Below, piece by piece: positions 5,954 to 14,111 of a stretch of DNA of 20,998 bases. Position 1 is the first letter of the stretch, and every line of letters begins with the position of its first letter. This stretch comes from Bacteroidales bacterium. Lineage in GTDB: Bacteria > Bacteroidota > Bacteroidia > Bacteroidales > BM520. Below the pieces are notes generated by a model. The model did no database searches and was not told the DNA's origin. It saw only the letters and a program-made list of their open reading frames with translations. The DNA lies in contig JAQVPY010000010.1 of the NCBI GenBank assembly GCA_028701815.1, forward strand, positions 2,010 to 23,007, in the 5' to 3' direction. The translations under genes and the position numbers were made by a program.

Positions 5954-7318
5954 ATGAGAAATAAATTCTTAGCATTAGTGGCTGTTTTAAGTGTAGTAGC
6001 AATAACTTCTTGTAAGAATAACGGCAATGGAGAATTGGTCGGAGTACAAAGGAGTCAGATCTACAATCAGGCTGACCCGTATGGAATGGCATACATCCCG
6101 ATGGGCAGTTTCACTATCGGAGTTGGAGACGAAAATGTAATGGGGTCAAATTTTACACACCCTAAAACCATTTCCGTATCGGCATTTTACATGGATCAGA
6201 CGGAAATAACGAATTCCGAATACCGTCAATTTGTCAATTGGGTAAGAGATTCCATCGCATTAACAATATTAGGAGAGACGGATCCCGGGACATATTTGAT
6301 TAGTGAGGACCCTCGCACGGGAGATCCTTATGATATACCTATTTTAAATAGGTCTGTTAAAATAGATTGGAAGAGTCCTGAAGTTCAGGAGGCATTGGAA
6401 GATTTATATGTACCGGAACATGAAAGATATTTCCGCAAGAAAGAAATTGATGCGAGAAAATTATTTTATGAGTATTATTGGATTGACATGAACGCGGCAG
6501 CGAAAAAAGACATTAACGATCCCGAAAACAACAATGAGGATGCTTCCTTTGCTACTCGTCCGCAGGGGCGCAGGGACCGTTCTGTATTTGTAAAGAAGGA
6601 CAGAATCAATGTATATCCTGACACCTTATGTTGGATAAGTGATTTTGCATATTCTTACAATGAGCCGTTAGCAAATTACTATTTTTCACATCCGGCATTT
6701 GACAACTATCCTGTAGTAGGTGTAAACTGGAAGCAGGCAAAGGCTTTCTGTATTTGGAGGACCAATTTAAAGAACGAATATATCAAAGCGAACGGGAGCA
6801 GTTATATCAACGAGTATAGACTTCCGACAGAAGCCGAATGGGAATGGGCTTCCCGTGGTGGTTATGAGGGTAATCCCTATCCATGGGGTGGCCCTTATAC
6901 ATTTAATGAAAGGGGCTGTTTTCTTGCAAACTTCAAACCGCAAAGAGGCAATTATGCTGCAGACGGCGGGTTAACTACTGTCATTGTAGGGCATTATGCT
7001 CCTAACGATTTCGGTTTATACGACATGTCGGGTAACGTAGCGGAATGGACAATAGATGCATTTGATGAATCAAGTTATAATTTCACATGGGATATGAACA
7101 TGTCATATACGTACAATGCGAAAGAGACGGATCCTCCGGCATTAAAGAGGAAAGTTGTTCGCGGCGGGTCATGGAAAGATGTTTATGCCAACATACAGAC
7201 AGCAACAAGAAACTATGAATATCAGGACACTGCAACCTGCTACATTGGATTCCGTTGTGTTCAAAGCTATCTTGGCCGCCAAAAAGGTGATACGAACAAG
7301 GCTTCAGCTGTTTATTAG
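5954..7318 (+). CDS. porK: Type IX secretion ring lipoprotein PorK/GldK
   Basis: The protein has 454 residues. A lipoprotein signal peptide ends in AITSC, with Cys20 as the lipidated residue. The remainder is a formylglycine-generating-enzyme (FGE)/sulfatase-modifying-like fold: GMAYIPMGSF (about 44-53), DQTEITNSEYRQFV (81-94), VVGVNWKQAKAFCIWR (254-269), YRLPTEAEWEWASRGG (288-303), GLYDMSGNVAEW (354-365), VVRGGSWK (401-408) and GFRC (432-435). PorK/GldK adopts this fold as a structural part of the large periplasmic ring with PorN, attached to the outer membrane; it is not thought to be an active FGE. The region between about 110 and 235 is an insertion relative to small FGE-domain proteins. 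Neighbours porL, porM and porN confirm identity. Confidence 0.95.
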   Translation: MRNKFLALVAVLSVVAITSCKNNGNGELVGVQRSQIYNQADPYGMAYIPMGSFTIGVGDENVMGSNFTHPKTISVSAFYMDQTEITNSEYRQFVNWVRDSIALTILGETDPGTYLISEDPRTGDPYDIPILNRSVKIDWKSPEVQEALEDLYVPEHERYFRKKEIDARKLFYEYYWIDMNAAAKKDINDPENNNEDASFATRPQGRRDRSVFVKKDRINVYPDTLCWISDFAYSYNEPLANYYFSHPAFDNYPVVGVNWKQAKAFCIWRTNLKNEYIKANGSSYINEYRLPTEAEWEWASRGGYEGNPYPWGGPYTFNERGCFLANFKPQRGNYAADGGLTTVIVGHYAPNDFGLYDMSGNVAEWTIDAFDESSYNFTWDMNMSYTYNAKETDPPALKRKVVRGGSWKDVYANIQTATRNYEYQDTATCYIGFRCVQSYLGRQKGDTNKASAVY

Positions 7319-7362
7319 GATTATTAAATAATATAAAACAAATACAATTAAAATTTATTAAA

Positions 7363-8175
7363 ATGGGTTTAAGAAAATTAACATCAAGTAGAGGTTTTAA
7401 AAACTTTATGACTATGTTGTACGGATTAGGTGCATCTATCGTGATTGTCGGAGCATTGTTCAAAATCAACCACTATCCGGGCGCAAATATAATGCTTATC
7501 TTAGGTATGGGAACAGAGGCTATAATATTTTTCTTTTCAGCTTTTGAAGTTCCTCACGTTGAGCCGGACTGGAGTTTAGTTTTCCCGGAGCTTGAAGAGC
7601 AATTCCATGGCACTACTTCAGACGGTGAAAAACCGGTAAGAAAGCCCAGAGAAGTAAAACAAGTCAACAACAGTGTTTCGCAAGAACTTGATGTCTTGTT
7701 ACAAAATGCGAATATTGACAACAAGGTACTTCGTGATTTAGGAGAAGGGTTCAGTAAACTTAACAACACCGTTAGTTCTTTATCAGATATTACCTCTATC
7801 GGTACAGCAGGCAAAGATTTAAGTGAATCTTTACGCAGTGCGGGGAAACAGACAGACGGATTAGCCGAGAACATTGCAGGGTTGAATACAGCGTATGAGA
7901 CGCAAATTCGTAAGACCAACGAACAATTTAAAGAGTTGGCTGAAAGAATGACTCAAGTTTTTGAATTACAGCTTAAGAAAACAAACGAACAAAATATTGC
8001 AAACGAGAACATCAGACAATCTATGGATAAATTTGTAGACAGTTTGCAGACAGCAGCAAAATACAACGAACAATATCAAAAAGAATCTGCAGCTCTCGCA
8101 AAGAATCTTGCCGACCTCAACAAAGTATACGGCAATATGCTGACAGCTATGAATTTCAACAACAATAATAAATAA
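7363..8175 (+). CDS. porL: Type IX secretion motor protein PorL/GldL
   Basis: The 270-residue inner-membrane protein has two helices (about 18-34 and 41-61) followed by a long cytoplasmic coiled-coil-rich region (about 100-255, heptad-like LSESLRSAGKQ and KKTNEQ segments). Residues linked to proton coupling in Flavobacterium GldL have counterparts at matching places: Tyr20 in YGLGA, Lys34 and His37 in LFKINHY, Glu52 in GTEAIIF and Glu62 in SAFE. PorL forms a pentamer around a PorM dimer and converts the proton gradient into motion that powers secretion and, in gliding species, motility. Here the loop between the helices is slightly shorter than in Flavobacterium, as judged from the Lys to Glu distance (18 residues instead of 22). 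porM follows after five bases. Confidence 0.94.
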   Translation: MGLRKLTSSRGFKNFMTMLYGLGASIVIVGALFKINHYPGANIMLILGMGTEAIIFFFSAFEVPHVEPDWSLVFPELEEQFHGTTSDGEKPVRKPREVKQVNNSVSQELDVLLQNANIDNKVLRDLGEGFSKLNNTVSSLSDITSIGTAGKDLSESLRSAGKQTDGLAENIAGLNTAYETQIRKTNEQFKELAERMTQVFELQLKKTNEQNIANENIRQSMDKFVDSLQTAAKYNEQYQKESAALAKNLADLNKVYGNMLTAMNFNNNNK

Positions 8176-8180
8176 TAAAC

Positions 8181-9782
8181 ATGGCCGGATATAAAGAAAC
8201 ACCGAGGCAGAAGATGATCTCCATGATGTATCTGGTGCTGACAGCCATGTTGGCATTGAATGTGTCTGTTGAGGTACTTCAAGCCTTTGTTATTGTAAAT
8301 GAAAGCGTTGTTGAGACTAACAATACGCTTACCGATCGTATTGATGAAGCATATTCAAAATTTAACGAGCAATACCAAATAAATCAGGGTAAAGTTGAGC
8401 CGTTTTGGAACAACGCATTAATCGTTAAAGAGAAGAGTGATGAGCTTGTCAATTACATCGATTCTATCAAATACACCGTCATCGCAAAATGTGAGAAGAA
8501 AAGCATTGAGGAAATAAAGGATGTTCCATTGGGTAAAATCGGTTCACGTGACGGTTATGATGTTCCGACGAATTATTTTATAGGTCAGGATTTAAACAAA
8601 GGAGAGGCCTCTCTATTAAAGGAAAAGCTCGAACAATATGTTACCGAAATGACCGCTCTCATTCCAGAAGCGAGAAGATCAGCCATTAATTTGGGATTAT
8701 CTACTGACGGTGACTACAAAGACAGTTCCGGTCTTGCCGTTTCATGGGAGACTTATCACTTCTACCATACAGTACTTGCAGCGGATGTGACATTCCTCAA
8801 CAAGTTGATTATGGACACCCACAATGCCGAATACGAATTGATTAACTTCTTTTACAGATCAGTATCAGCAGATGACTTCAAATTTGATAAGATTGATGTC
8901 AAGATTATCCCGAAGTCGAATTATGTATTTTTAAATGACTCTTATGAAGCGGAGATATTAGTAGTAGCATACGACACTGCACAATCTCCGGAAGTAAGAT
9001 ATCTTACAGGTGTCGATAAGATTACAGATGCCAACATAGGAAGCACGAAGTTAGTAAAATCTAATGGCGAAAATTATACGAAGCTGGTTATCCCCGCTTT
9101 GAGTGAAGGCATTCAGAGATTTGCCGGCATTGTAAAGATGATGGCACCGAATGGCGACGTAAACACATATCAATTCAGTGATGAGTTTATTGTTGCGCGG
9201 CCTTCTATGACAGTTTCAGCGACTAAGATGAATGTATTTTATATTGGTGTTGACAATCCTGTTTCAATTTCAGTCCCGGGCTACGGCAACGCACAAATCA
9301 CCGCGACGATTAGTCAGGGCACATTAACCAAAAGCGGCAACGGCTGGAATGTTAGAATTCCTTCGTCTGCTAAAGGTAATGCGACAATTACTGTTTCCGC
9401 ACAAACGGAAGACGGTCTTGTTAAAATTGGTTCATCAGAATACCGTATAAAACAAGTTCCTAACCCATCAGCAACAATAGCAGGTATAAATAACGGAAAC
9501 GTTGACAAAAACACACTTGTTGCAGCCGGTGGTATTATTCCAAAGATGCCGGAGGATTTCGACTTCGATTTACTTTTCGAGATAACTCGTTTTGAATTTG
9601 TAGGATCTCCAAAGGGTGGCGACTTATTTATTCGTCAGGCAAATGGGGGGCAACTTACAGATGAGATGAAGACCTTTATCAGAAATTCAAAAAGAGGCGA
9701 CAAAATCTGGCTTGAAAACATAACAGCTAAGGGTCCTGATGGCAACAGAAACCTCGGAACTATTAGCCTTCAAATTCAGTAA
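8181..9782 (+). CDS. porM: Type IX secretion motor/periplasmic shaft protein PorM/GldM
   Basis: The 533-residue protein has a short cytoplasmic N-terminus with the conserved Arg9 (MAGYKETPRQK), one membrane helix (about 13-34, MISMMYLVLTAMLALNVSV) and a long periplasmic part. The periplasmic region contains a helical first domain (about 40-230) followed by beta-rich domains, ending in a conserved domain with FEFVGSPKGG and the closing FIRNSKRGDKIWLENITAKG segment, in the order known for GldM domains D1-D4. The dimeric shaft passes torque from the PorL motor to the PorK-PorN ring. Length and layout are normal, and spacing to porL and porN is 5 and 9 bases, so translation is likely tightly linked. 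Confidence 0.95.
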   Translation: MAGYKETPRQKMISMMYLVLTAMLALNVSVEVLQAFVIVNESVVETNNTLTDRIDEAYSKFNEQYQINQGKVEPFWNNALIVKEKSDELVNYIDSIKYTVIAKCEKKSIEEIKDVPLGKIGSRDGYDVPTNYFIGQDLNKGEASLLKEKLEQYVTEMTALIPEARRSAINLGLSTDGDYKDSSGLAVSWETYHFYHTVLAADVTFLNKLIMDTHNAEYELINFFYRSVSADDFKFDKIDVKIIPKSNYVFLNDSYEAEILVVAYDTAQSPEVRYLTGVDKITDANIGSTKLVKSNGENYTKLVIPALSEGIQRFAGIVKMMAPNGDVNTYQFSDEFIVARPSMTVSATKMNVFYIGVDNPVSISVPGYGNAQITATISQGTLTKSGNGWNVRIPSSAKGNATITVSAQTEDGLVKIGSSEYRIKQVPNPSATIAGINNGNVDKNTLVAAGGIIPKMPEDFDFDLLFEITRFEFVGSPKGGDLFIRQANGGQLTDEMKTFIRNSKRGDKIWLENITAKGPDGNRNLGTISLQIQ

Positions 9783-9791
9783 AAAAACAAA

Positions 9792-10658
9792 ATGAGAAAT
9801 ATGAAAAAAACATTGTGTCTTTTAACATTGACAACATTATTCTCGTTACTTTGCATTCCAGCAATAGCACAGTATGTTGAGACACCGCGTGATGGTTTTT
9901 ATGATAGAACGACATATACGGAGAGACAAGCTATTCCTTACGTATATGTTAAAGAAGCGGATGTCATGTGGTCTCAGCGTATTTGGCGTTCCATAGATTT
10001 AAGGGAAAAGATGAACCAGGTGTTCTTCTATCCGGAAACGCCGCAGCAGCATTGGAAGAATCTGATGACAGTAATAATGGATGCATTAAAAGAAGGAAAA
10101 ATAACTGCTTACGAAGCAAGTTCCGCGAGTGATGAGTTTCTTGTCCCCATGTCATATTCAGAGATTTTAGGCAGCATGTCAAGTATTGACACGTTACGTC
10201 TCCAGCGCTCAAAGCCACCATATGATTGGTATGATACAATTATCGTCAAGGATTTCAACTCACAGGATATTAAGACTTTCAGAATAAAGGAAGACTGGTT
10301 TTTTGACAAGAAACGATCAGTTCTTGAATGTAGAATTATTGGAATCTGTCCTGTAAGGGAGGACTTCAATCCGGAGACTAATGAATTCAGAGGGGTAGTC
10401 CCATTATTTTGGATATATTATCCGGAAGCAAGAAACGTTTTCGTTAATGCCGAAGTATTTAATCCGAACAATGATGCCAACAGGCTGACTTATGATGATG
10501 TATTTTGGAAGCGATTATTTACAAGTACCATCTATAAAGAGTCTAATACTTACGACAGAAGGATATCCGAATACGCCACAGAACTTGACGCTCTTCTCGA
10601 ATCGGAAAGGATACAAGAGAAGATTCGCACATACGAGAGCGATATGTGGCAATATTAA
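9792..10658 (+). CDS. porN: Type IX secretion ring protein PorN/GldN
   Basis: The 288-residue periplasmic protein begins with a signal peptide (MKKTLCLLTLTTLFSLL ending in IPAIAQ). An ATG at 9792 adds three residues (MRN) before the second Met at 9801; either could be used. Mature sequence features typical of GldN are EADVMWSQRIWRSIDLREKMN, here covering about residues 55-75, the WYDTIIVKDF strand and the PLFWIYYPEARNVFVNAEVF block near 197-216. PorN binds PorK in the periplasmic ring that surrounds the PorM shaft tips. It is the last T9SS gene of the operon. recG starts only 25 bases later with no visible terminator between, so read-through into recG is likely. Confidence 0.94.
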   Translation: MRNMKKTLCLLTLTTLFSLLCIPAIAQYVETPRDGFYDRTTYTERQAIPYVYVKEADVMWSQRIWRSIDLREKMNQVFFYPETPQQHWKNLMTVIMDALKEGKITAYEASSASDEFLVPMSYSEILGSMSSIDTLRLQRSKPPYDWYDTIIVKDFNSQDIKTFRIKEDWFFDKKRSVLECRIIGICPVREDFNPETNEFRGVVPLFWIYYPEARNVFVNAEVFNPNNDANRLTYDDVFWKRLFTSTIYKESNTYDRRISEYATELDALLESERIQEKIRTYESDMWQY

Positions 10659-10683
10659 TCTTAACCCATCATAAAAAAATGAG

Positions 10684-12786
10684 GTGATAGACATTTTTAA
10701 TACAAGCATTGAATATATCAAGGGTGTAGGTCCCGCAAAGGCGAATATTATACGTTCGGATTTGCAGATTTACACCTTTGCTGATTTAATGACATATTAT
10801 CCATTCAGATATGTAGATCGCCGTATCATCAACACCGTTTCAGAGATTAATGATAATTCTCAGGAGGTACAATTAAAGGGGTTTATCACAGCGCTTAGCA
10901 CTGTGGGCGTAGGGAGATCGATGAGATTAGAGGCGAATTTCTGTGATTCCACCGGCAGCATTTCCCTTGTCTGGTTTAAGGGCATTAAATGGATAAAGAC
11001 GAAATTAAAGCCCAAAACGGAATATATAATTTATGGGAAGCCTTCCTTATTCATGGGAGGTTTCAACATTACGCATCCTGAAATAGAGACCGTATCGGAA
11101 TATAATGAAGCCGTCAAATTACGATTTCATCCGGTTTATCACACAACAGAGAAGATGAAGAACTGCGGTCTTCATTCCAACGGAATTGCAAAGATAATGG
11201 GTAATCTATTTGACAAAGCATCTTCAGATATTGTCGAGAATATTCCTAAGATGATACTTGAGAAATACAAGTTAATTTCACGCAAGGAGGCATTATTTAA
11301 GATTCATTTCCCCAAAAATGAAAATGACATCAAAGAGAGTCGCAGAAGATTAAAGTTCGAAGAATTATTTTTCCTGCAGCTTTCGATAGTGGCTTCAAAA
11401 TACAATAAGCAGGAACACACCAAAGGGTTCATTTTTAATAAGATCGGGCCGCTATTCAACACTTTTTATCACAACAACATCCATTTTGAATTGACTAATG
11501 CACAAAAACGTGTTGTAAAAGAGATTAATACCGATTTCAAGAAGGGGAGGCAGATGAATCGACTTTTACAGGGAGATGTAGGGAGTGGAAAGACTCTGGT
11601 ATCTTTAATGAGTATGATAATAGCAATAGAGAATGGTTTTCAAGCTGCGATGATGGCTCCCACCGAAATTCTTGCCAATCAGCATTATAAGACGATATCA
11701 AAGTTATTAGAAGGGTTGCCGATAAAAGTTGAAATACTTACGGGGACCACAAAACCCAAAGAGAAGGCGAGGATAATCAGTGCGCTGAGATCTGGAGAGA
11801 TTAATTTAATTATAGGCACACACATATTAATTGAGGATTATGTAGAATTTCAGAATATCGGGTTAGTAGTCATAGACGAGCAACATCGTTTTGGAGTTGC
11901 ACAAAGGGCAAGTATGTGGAAGAAGAACAATCCTCCGCCACATATACTTGTAATGACAGCCACGCCGATACCACGTACGTTAGCGATGACTGTTTATGGC
12001 GACCTTGATTATTCAGTAATCGATGAGCTTCCTCCGGGACGGAAGCCAATAAAGACGATATATCTTCCTCAAAGCGACAGGATAAAACTTATATATTTTT
12101 TAAAGAAACAAATAGCTGCGGGACGGCAAATATACATGGTATTTCCATTAATATATGAATCTCCCAAATTAGAGCTACGAGACCTAATGGATGGTTTTGA
12201 GCGAGTATCAAGGGAGTTTCCTATGCCGGAGTATCAGATATCAATAGTACATGGGCAACAAAAGCCTGAAGTGCAAGAGTATGAGATGAATCGTTTCATA
12301 AATCACGAGACACAGATACTTGTCGCCACAACCGTCATTGAAGTTGGAGTAGACGTTCCTAACGCTACAGTGATGCTTATTGAGAATGCCGAACGTTTTG
12401 GGTTATCACAGTTGCACCAGTTACGAGGACGTGTAGGCAGAGGGGGAGAACAATCTTATTGCATTCTTACTACCGGGGATAAGGTAAGTAATGAAGGTAG
12501 GAGCCGGCTATCTACGATGTTGAAAAGCAATGATGGATTTGTAATTGCTGAGAGCGACTTAAAGCTTCGCGGCCCAGGAGATATTAACGGCACCCGCCAG
12601 AGTGGAATTTTAGATTTCAAAATTGCCGACATAGCACAAGACGGGGCAATATTGCAAGCCGCACGCGAAGAGGCGTTTGATCTCATCGAAAAAGACAGTA
12701 CTTTACAAACAGAAGCCAACAGAGTTGCGAGGGTCTTTATGCAATGTCAGACTTATGGAAAAAATATTTGGAGTAACATTTCATAG
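10684..12786 (+). CDS. recG: ATP-dependent DNA helicase RecG
   Basis: The 700-residue protein is full length. RecG reverses stalled replication forks and migrates branched DNA. The N-terminal wedge region starts with the helix-hairpin-helix-like IKGVGPAKA (12-20) and includes an OB-fold (about 60-140). Helicase motifs follow: Walker A GDVGSGKT (297-304), APTEILANQH (325-334), the DEQH box (398-401), MTATPIPRTLA (424-434), and in the second lobe VATTVIEVGVDVPNA and QLRGRVGRG. The C-terminal DLKLRGPGDINGTRQSG motif is characteristic of RecG. The start is a GTG at 10684; the ATG at 10679 is out of frame and ends after two codons. The gene is probably transcribed with the porPKLMN operon. Confidence 0.96.
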   Translation: MIDIFNTSIEYIKGVGPAKANIIRSDLQIYTFADLMTYYPFRYVDRRIINTVSEINDNSQEVQLKGFITALSTVGVGRSMRLEANFCDSTGSISLVWFKGIKWIKTKLKPKTEYIIYGKPSLFMGGFNITHPEIETVSEYNEAVKLRFHPVYHTTEKMKNCGLHSNGIAKIMGNLFDKASSDIVENIPKMILEKYKLISRKEALFKIHFPKNENDIKESRRRLKFEELFFLQLSIVASKYNKQEHTKGFIFNKIGPLFNTFYHNNIHFELTNAQKRVVKEINTDFKKGRQMNRLLQGDVGSGKTLVSLMSMIIAIENGFQAAMMAPTEILANQHYKTISKLLEGLPIKVEILTGTTKPKEKARIISALRSGEINLIIGTHILIEDYVEFQNIGLVVIDEQHRFGVAQRASMWKKNNPPPHILVMTATPIPRTLAMTVYGDLDYSVIDELPPGRKPIKTIYLPQSDRIKLIYFLKKQIAAGRQIYMVFPLIYESPKLELRDLMDGFERVSREFPMPEYQISIVHGQQKPEVQEYEMNRFINHETQILVATTVIEVGVDVPNATVMLIENAERFGLSQLHQLRGRVGRGGEQSYCILTTGDKVSNEGRSRLSTMLKSNDGFVIAESDLKLRGPGDINGTRQSGILDFKIADIAQDGAILQAAREEAFDLIEKDSTLQTEANRVARVFMQCQTYGKNIWSNIS

Positions 12787-13042
12787 AAAAGGTTAGACTT
12801 GGAAAGTATAATAGCTGAAGAGCATCCCTTAGTCCCTAAGACCTGCCAAGAATAACATTTATTATCGAATAACCCCTTTATAAGTCAAAATTTCGCTAAT
12901 TATTAGTCTTAGTCTTATTCCATGAAAATCGCCATTGCAAAGAAACAATAAATCTACAGGTTTTACCAAAAAATCCCTTGCGCAAAATTCTTTCATTCAC
13001 GCATCTATTTATTAACCTAATAATCATTCCTATTGAAAGGTA

Positions 13043-13109
13043 TTTCTGACATATTGTAGTTCCAACAATTTATGGATAAATCATATAATAAGAATACTCA
13101 TGTCAGAAA
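13043..13109. repeat. 10-bp perfect inverted repeat downstream of the transposase gene
   Basis: TTTCTGACAT (13043-13052) and ATGTCAGAAA (13100-13109) are exact reverse complements enclosing 47 bases. A small internal repeat (ATTGT at 13053-13058 region against ACAAT near 13065-13070) lies between them. Together with the next hairpin it forms a structured region at the transposase 3' side. Confidence 0.5.
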
Positions 13110-13116
13110 GTTGCTA

Positions 13117-13155
13117 AATGGTGTATGCTAACAAGCATATTTAAACAACACCATT
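13117..13155. repeat. Nested imperfect hairpin next to the transposase stop codon
   Basis: AATGGTG (13117-13123) pairs with CACCATT (13149-13155), and directly inside TATGCT (13124-13129) pairs with AGCATA (13134-13139) around AACA. The right arm has a nine-base bulge (13140-13148). Thirteen base pairs in a bulged stem, 25 bases beyond the transposase stop on its strand, resemble the subterminal imperfect palindromes recognised by IS200/IS605-type Y1 transposases, or a terminator for that gene without a clear U-run. Confidence 0.5.
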
Positions 13156-13180
13156 CTCGGCCTGTGCCATCTTTGTGCAG

Positions 13181-13834
13181 CTATTCGATTTGATTGATAT
13201 CATAGCTACCAACTTTAATCAAATGCATATACTCATAATTACTTTTTTCGCCAAAAATAGTATAAATATCAAACCCCAAGGATGTTCTAACATCATCATG
13301 CTCAAACCATTCATTATAGGTACTCCATGGATAAGAGCGAAAGTCCTGCTTGTATCCATGTTTTTGGGGATTGCTATGGATGTAGAGGATAATATTACGC
13401 ATGTATTCTAATGTCGTAATTTCTTTTCTTCTGAAATTCTTGCGGAACAGGCTTCCTGTTCTATCATTTTGATTATTAAAAGCCTTTGCATACGCCATGA
13501 AAAATCGTCTAAACATTTCACTTACTACCATACTAACAATTGTTCTATTTTGCATTAAACCCATGCGAGCTATAAATCTAGTTAGTCCCCTAAATTGGCC
13601 AATATTTGCTTTCATTTCATCCCACGTTTTGACTCTTATCAGATAATGGAAATGGTTGTCCATTAAGCACATACAGATAATTGTAACAAAAGGACTCATG
13701 TAATATTCAAACTTTTCTTTAAAATAACGTTTATTCTCATCATTAAGGAAAATCTTTTCTCGATTATTTCCTTGATTATAAACGTGGTAAACTCGCTCCT
13801 CTTCTAATGGTTTATGGTAATTTGTTGCTGCCAT
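13181..13834 (-). CDS. REP-associated tyrosine transposase (RAYT)-like Y1/HUH transposase
   Basis: The 217-residue protein belongs to the IS200-like Y1 transposase group (TnpA_REP branch). The N-terminal HVYNQGNNREKIF motif, the metal-binding HUH motif His61-Phe-His63 in MDNHFHYLI, and the C-terminal YIHSNPQKHG with candidate catalytic Tyr151 are all present, along with GSLFRKNFRRKEI (127-139). It is longer than classical IS200 TnpA (about 150 aa) and matches RAYT proteins, single-strand DNA nucleases tied to short palindromic REP sequences and usually present as single immobile copies. Catalytic residues look intact. Inverted repeats flank it on both sides, but terminal repeats or a target duplication were not identified. 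It sits where plus-strand GC skew changes sign. Confidence 0.88.
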   Translation of the reverse strand: MAATNYHKPLEEERVYHVYNQGNNREKIFLNDENKRYFKEKFEYYMSPFVTIICMCLMDNHFHYLIRVKTWDEMKANIGQFRGLTRFIARMGLMQNRTIVSMVVSEMFRRFFMAYAKAFNNQNDRTGSLFRKNFRRKEITTLEYMRNIILYIHSNPQKHGYKQDFRSYPWSTYNEWFEHDDVRTSLGFDIYTIFGEKSNYEYMHLIKVGSYDINQIE

Positions 13835-13865
13835 ACTCTATAAATTATATTTGTTAATGAATTAG

Positions 13866-13893
13866 ATAGAACATAATTCATATTATGATCTAC
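13866..13893 (-). other. dif-like 28-bp site (candidate XerCD recombination site)
   Basis: Read on the minus strand the site has an 11-base arm GTAGATCATAA, a 6-base spacer TATGAA and an 11-base arm TTATGTTCTAT. The last arm matches 9 of 11 positions of the E. coli XerD arm TTATGTTAAAT, and the first matches 7 of 11 of the XerC arm GGTGCGCATAA, including the inner CATAA and TTATG at the correct 6-base spacing. A match this good is expected by chance about once in a window of this size over both strands, so the support comes from its location at the GC-skew change. It could also simply be a palindrome associated with the transposase. Confidence 0.3.
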
Positions 13894-13929
13894 TCCCTTT
13901 AATCCTCAAAAACATAAATTGTCCGCATA

Positions 13930-14050
13930 TTTTAAGAATTTTATTTAACAAGAAGGGAATAAACTCTCTTACAAATTAAAAAAAAGTATTGATATCCGAA
14001 GCAATCACAATACTTCCTAAGTCTTAGGAAAGTTTTAAGAATTTTCTTTA
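13930..14050. repeat. 18-bp direct repeat pair, one mismatch
   Basis: TTTTAAGAATTTTATTTA (13930-13947) recurs as TTTTAAGAATTTTCTTTA (14033-14050), 103 bases apart. The pair brackets the inverted-repeat cluster 13984-14030. It is AT-rich, so chance similarity cannot be excluded. Confidence 0.4.
13984..14030. repeat. Two overlapping inverted repeats upstream of the SGNH/T9SS cargo gene
   Basis: AAGTATTG (13984-13991) pairs with CAATACTT (14008-14015). Overlapping it by two bases, TTCCTAAG (14014-14021) pairs with CTTAGGAA (14023-14030) around a single base, giving a 17-bp near-perfect palindrome. No gene on either strand ends close enough for these to be ordinary terminators. An operator for the gene at 14130 or a transposase-related repeat are the main options. 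Confidence 0.45.
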
Positions 14051-14102
14051 GAAAAGGCATAAGAAAAAGGAAATCTCTCCCTACTCCAAACTAAAAATCA
14101 AG

Positions 14103-14111
14103 TATATTTGC
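14103..14111 (+). promoter_or_regulatory. Predicted -7 box of the SGNH/T9SS cargo - polA transcript
   Basis: TATATTTGC is an exact match to TAnnTTTG, 18 bases before the ATG at 14130. No TTTG -33 box is seen at normal spacing. Confidence 0.45.

Larger units (their letters stand above)
12787..13180. other. Gene-free spacer between recG and the transposase gene
   Basis: No credible coding region is seen on either strand. The stretch is AT-rich. It contains a short inverted repeat CTTAG-tcc-CTAAG near 12828-12840, which could end recG transcription but lacks a T-run, and the hairpin cluster 13043-13155 annotated separately. Confidence 0.6.

Noticed and set aside
5954..7318. PorK as an active formylglycine-generating enzyme
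   Set aside because: The FGE-like fold is clear, but the gene is a lipoprotein within the T9SS operon and the catalytic cysteine pair of true FGEs is not evident.
12820..12845. CTTAG/CTAAG inverted repeat as recG terminator or transposon end
   Set aside because: Only five base pairs, no T-run, and no matching counterpart with the same sequence at the other side of the transposase, apart from a loosely similar CCTAAG/CTTAGG palindrome at 14016-14028.
13175..13411. Plus-strand reading frame of 78 codons
   Set aside because: It lies opposite the well-supported transposase gene and shows no recognisable sequence; it is a shadow frame.
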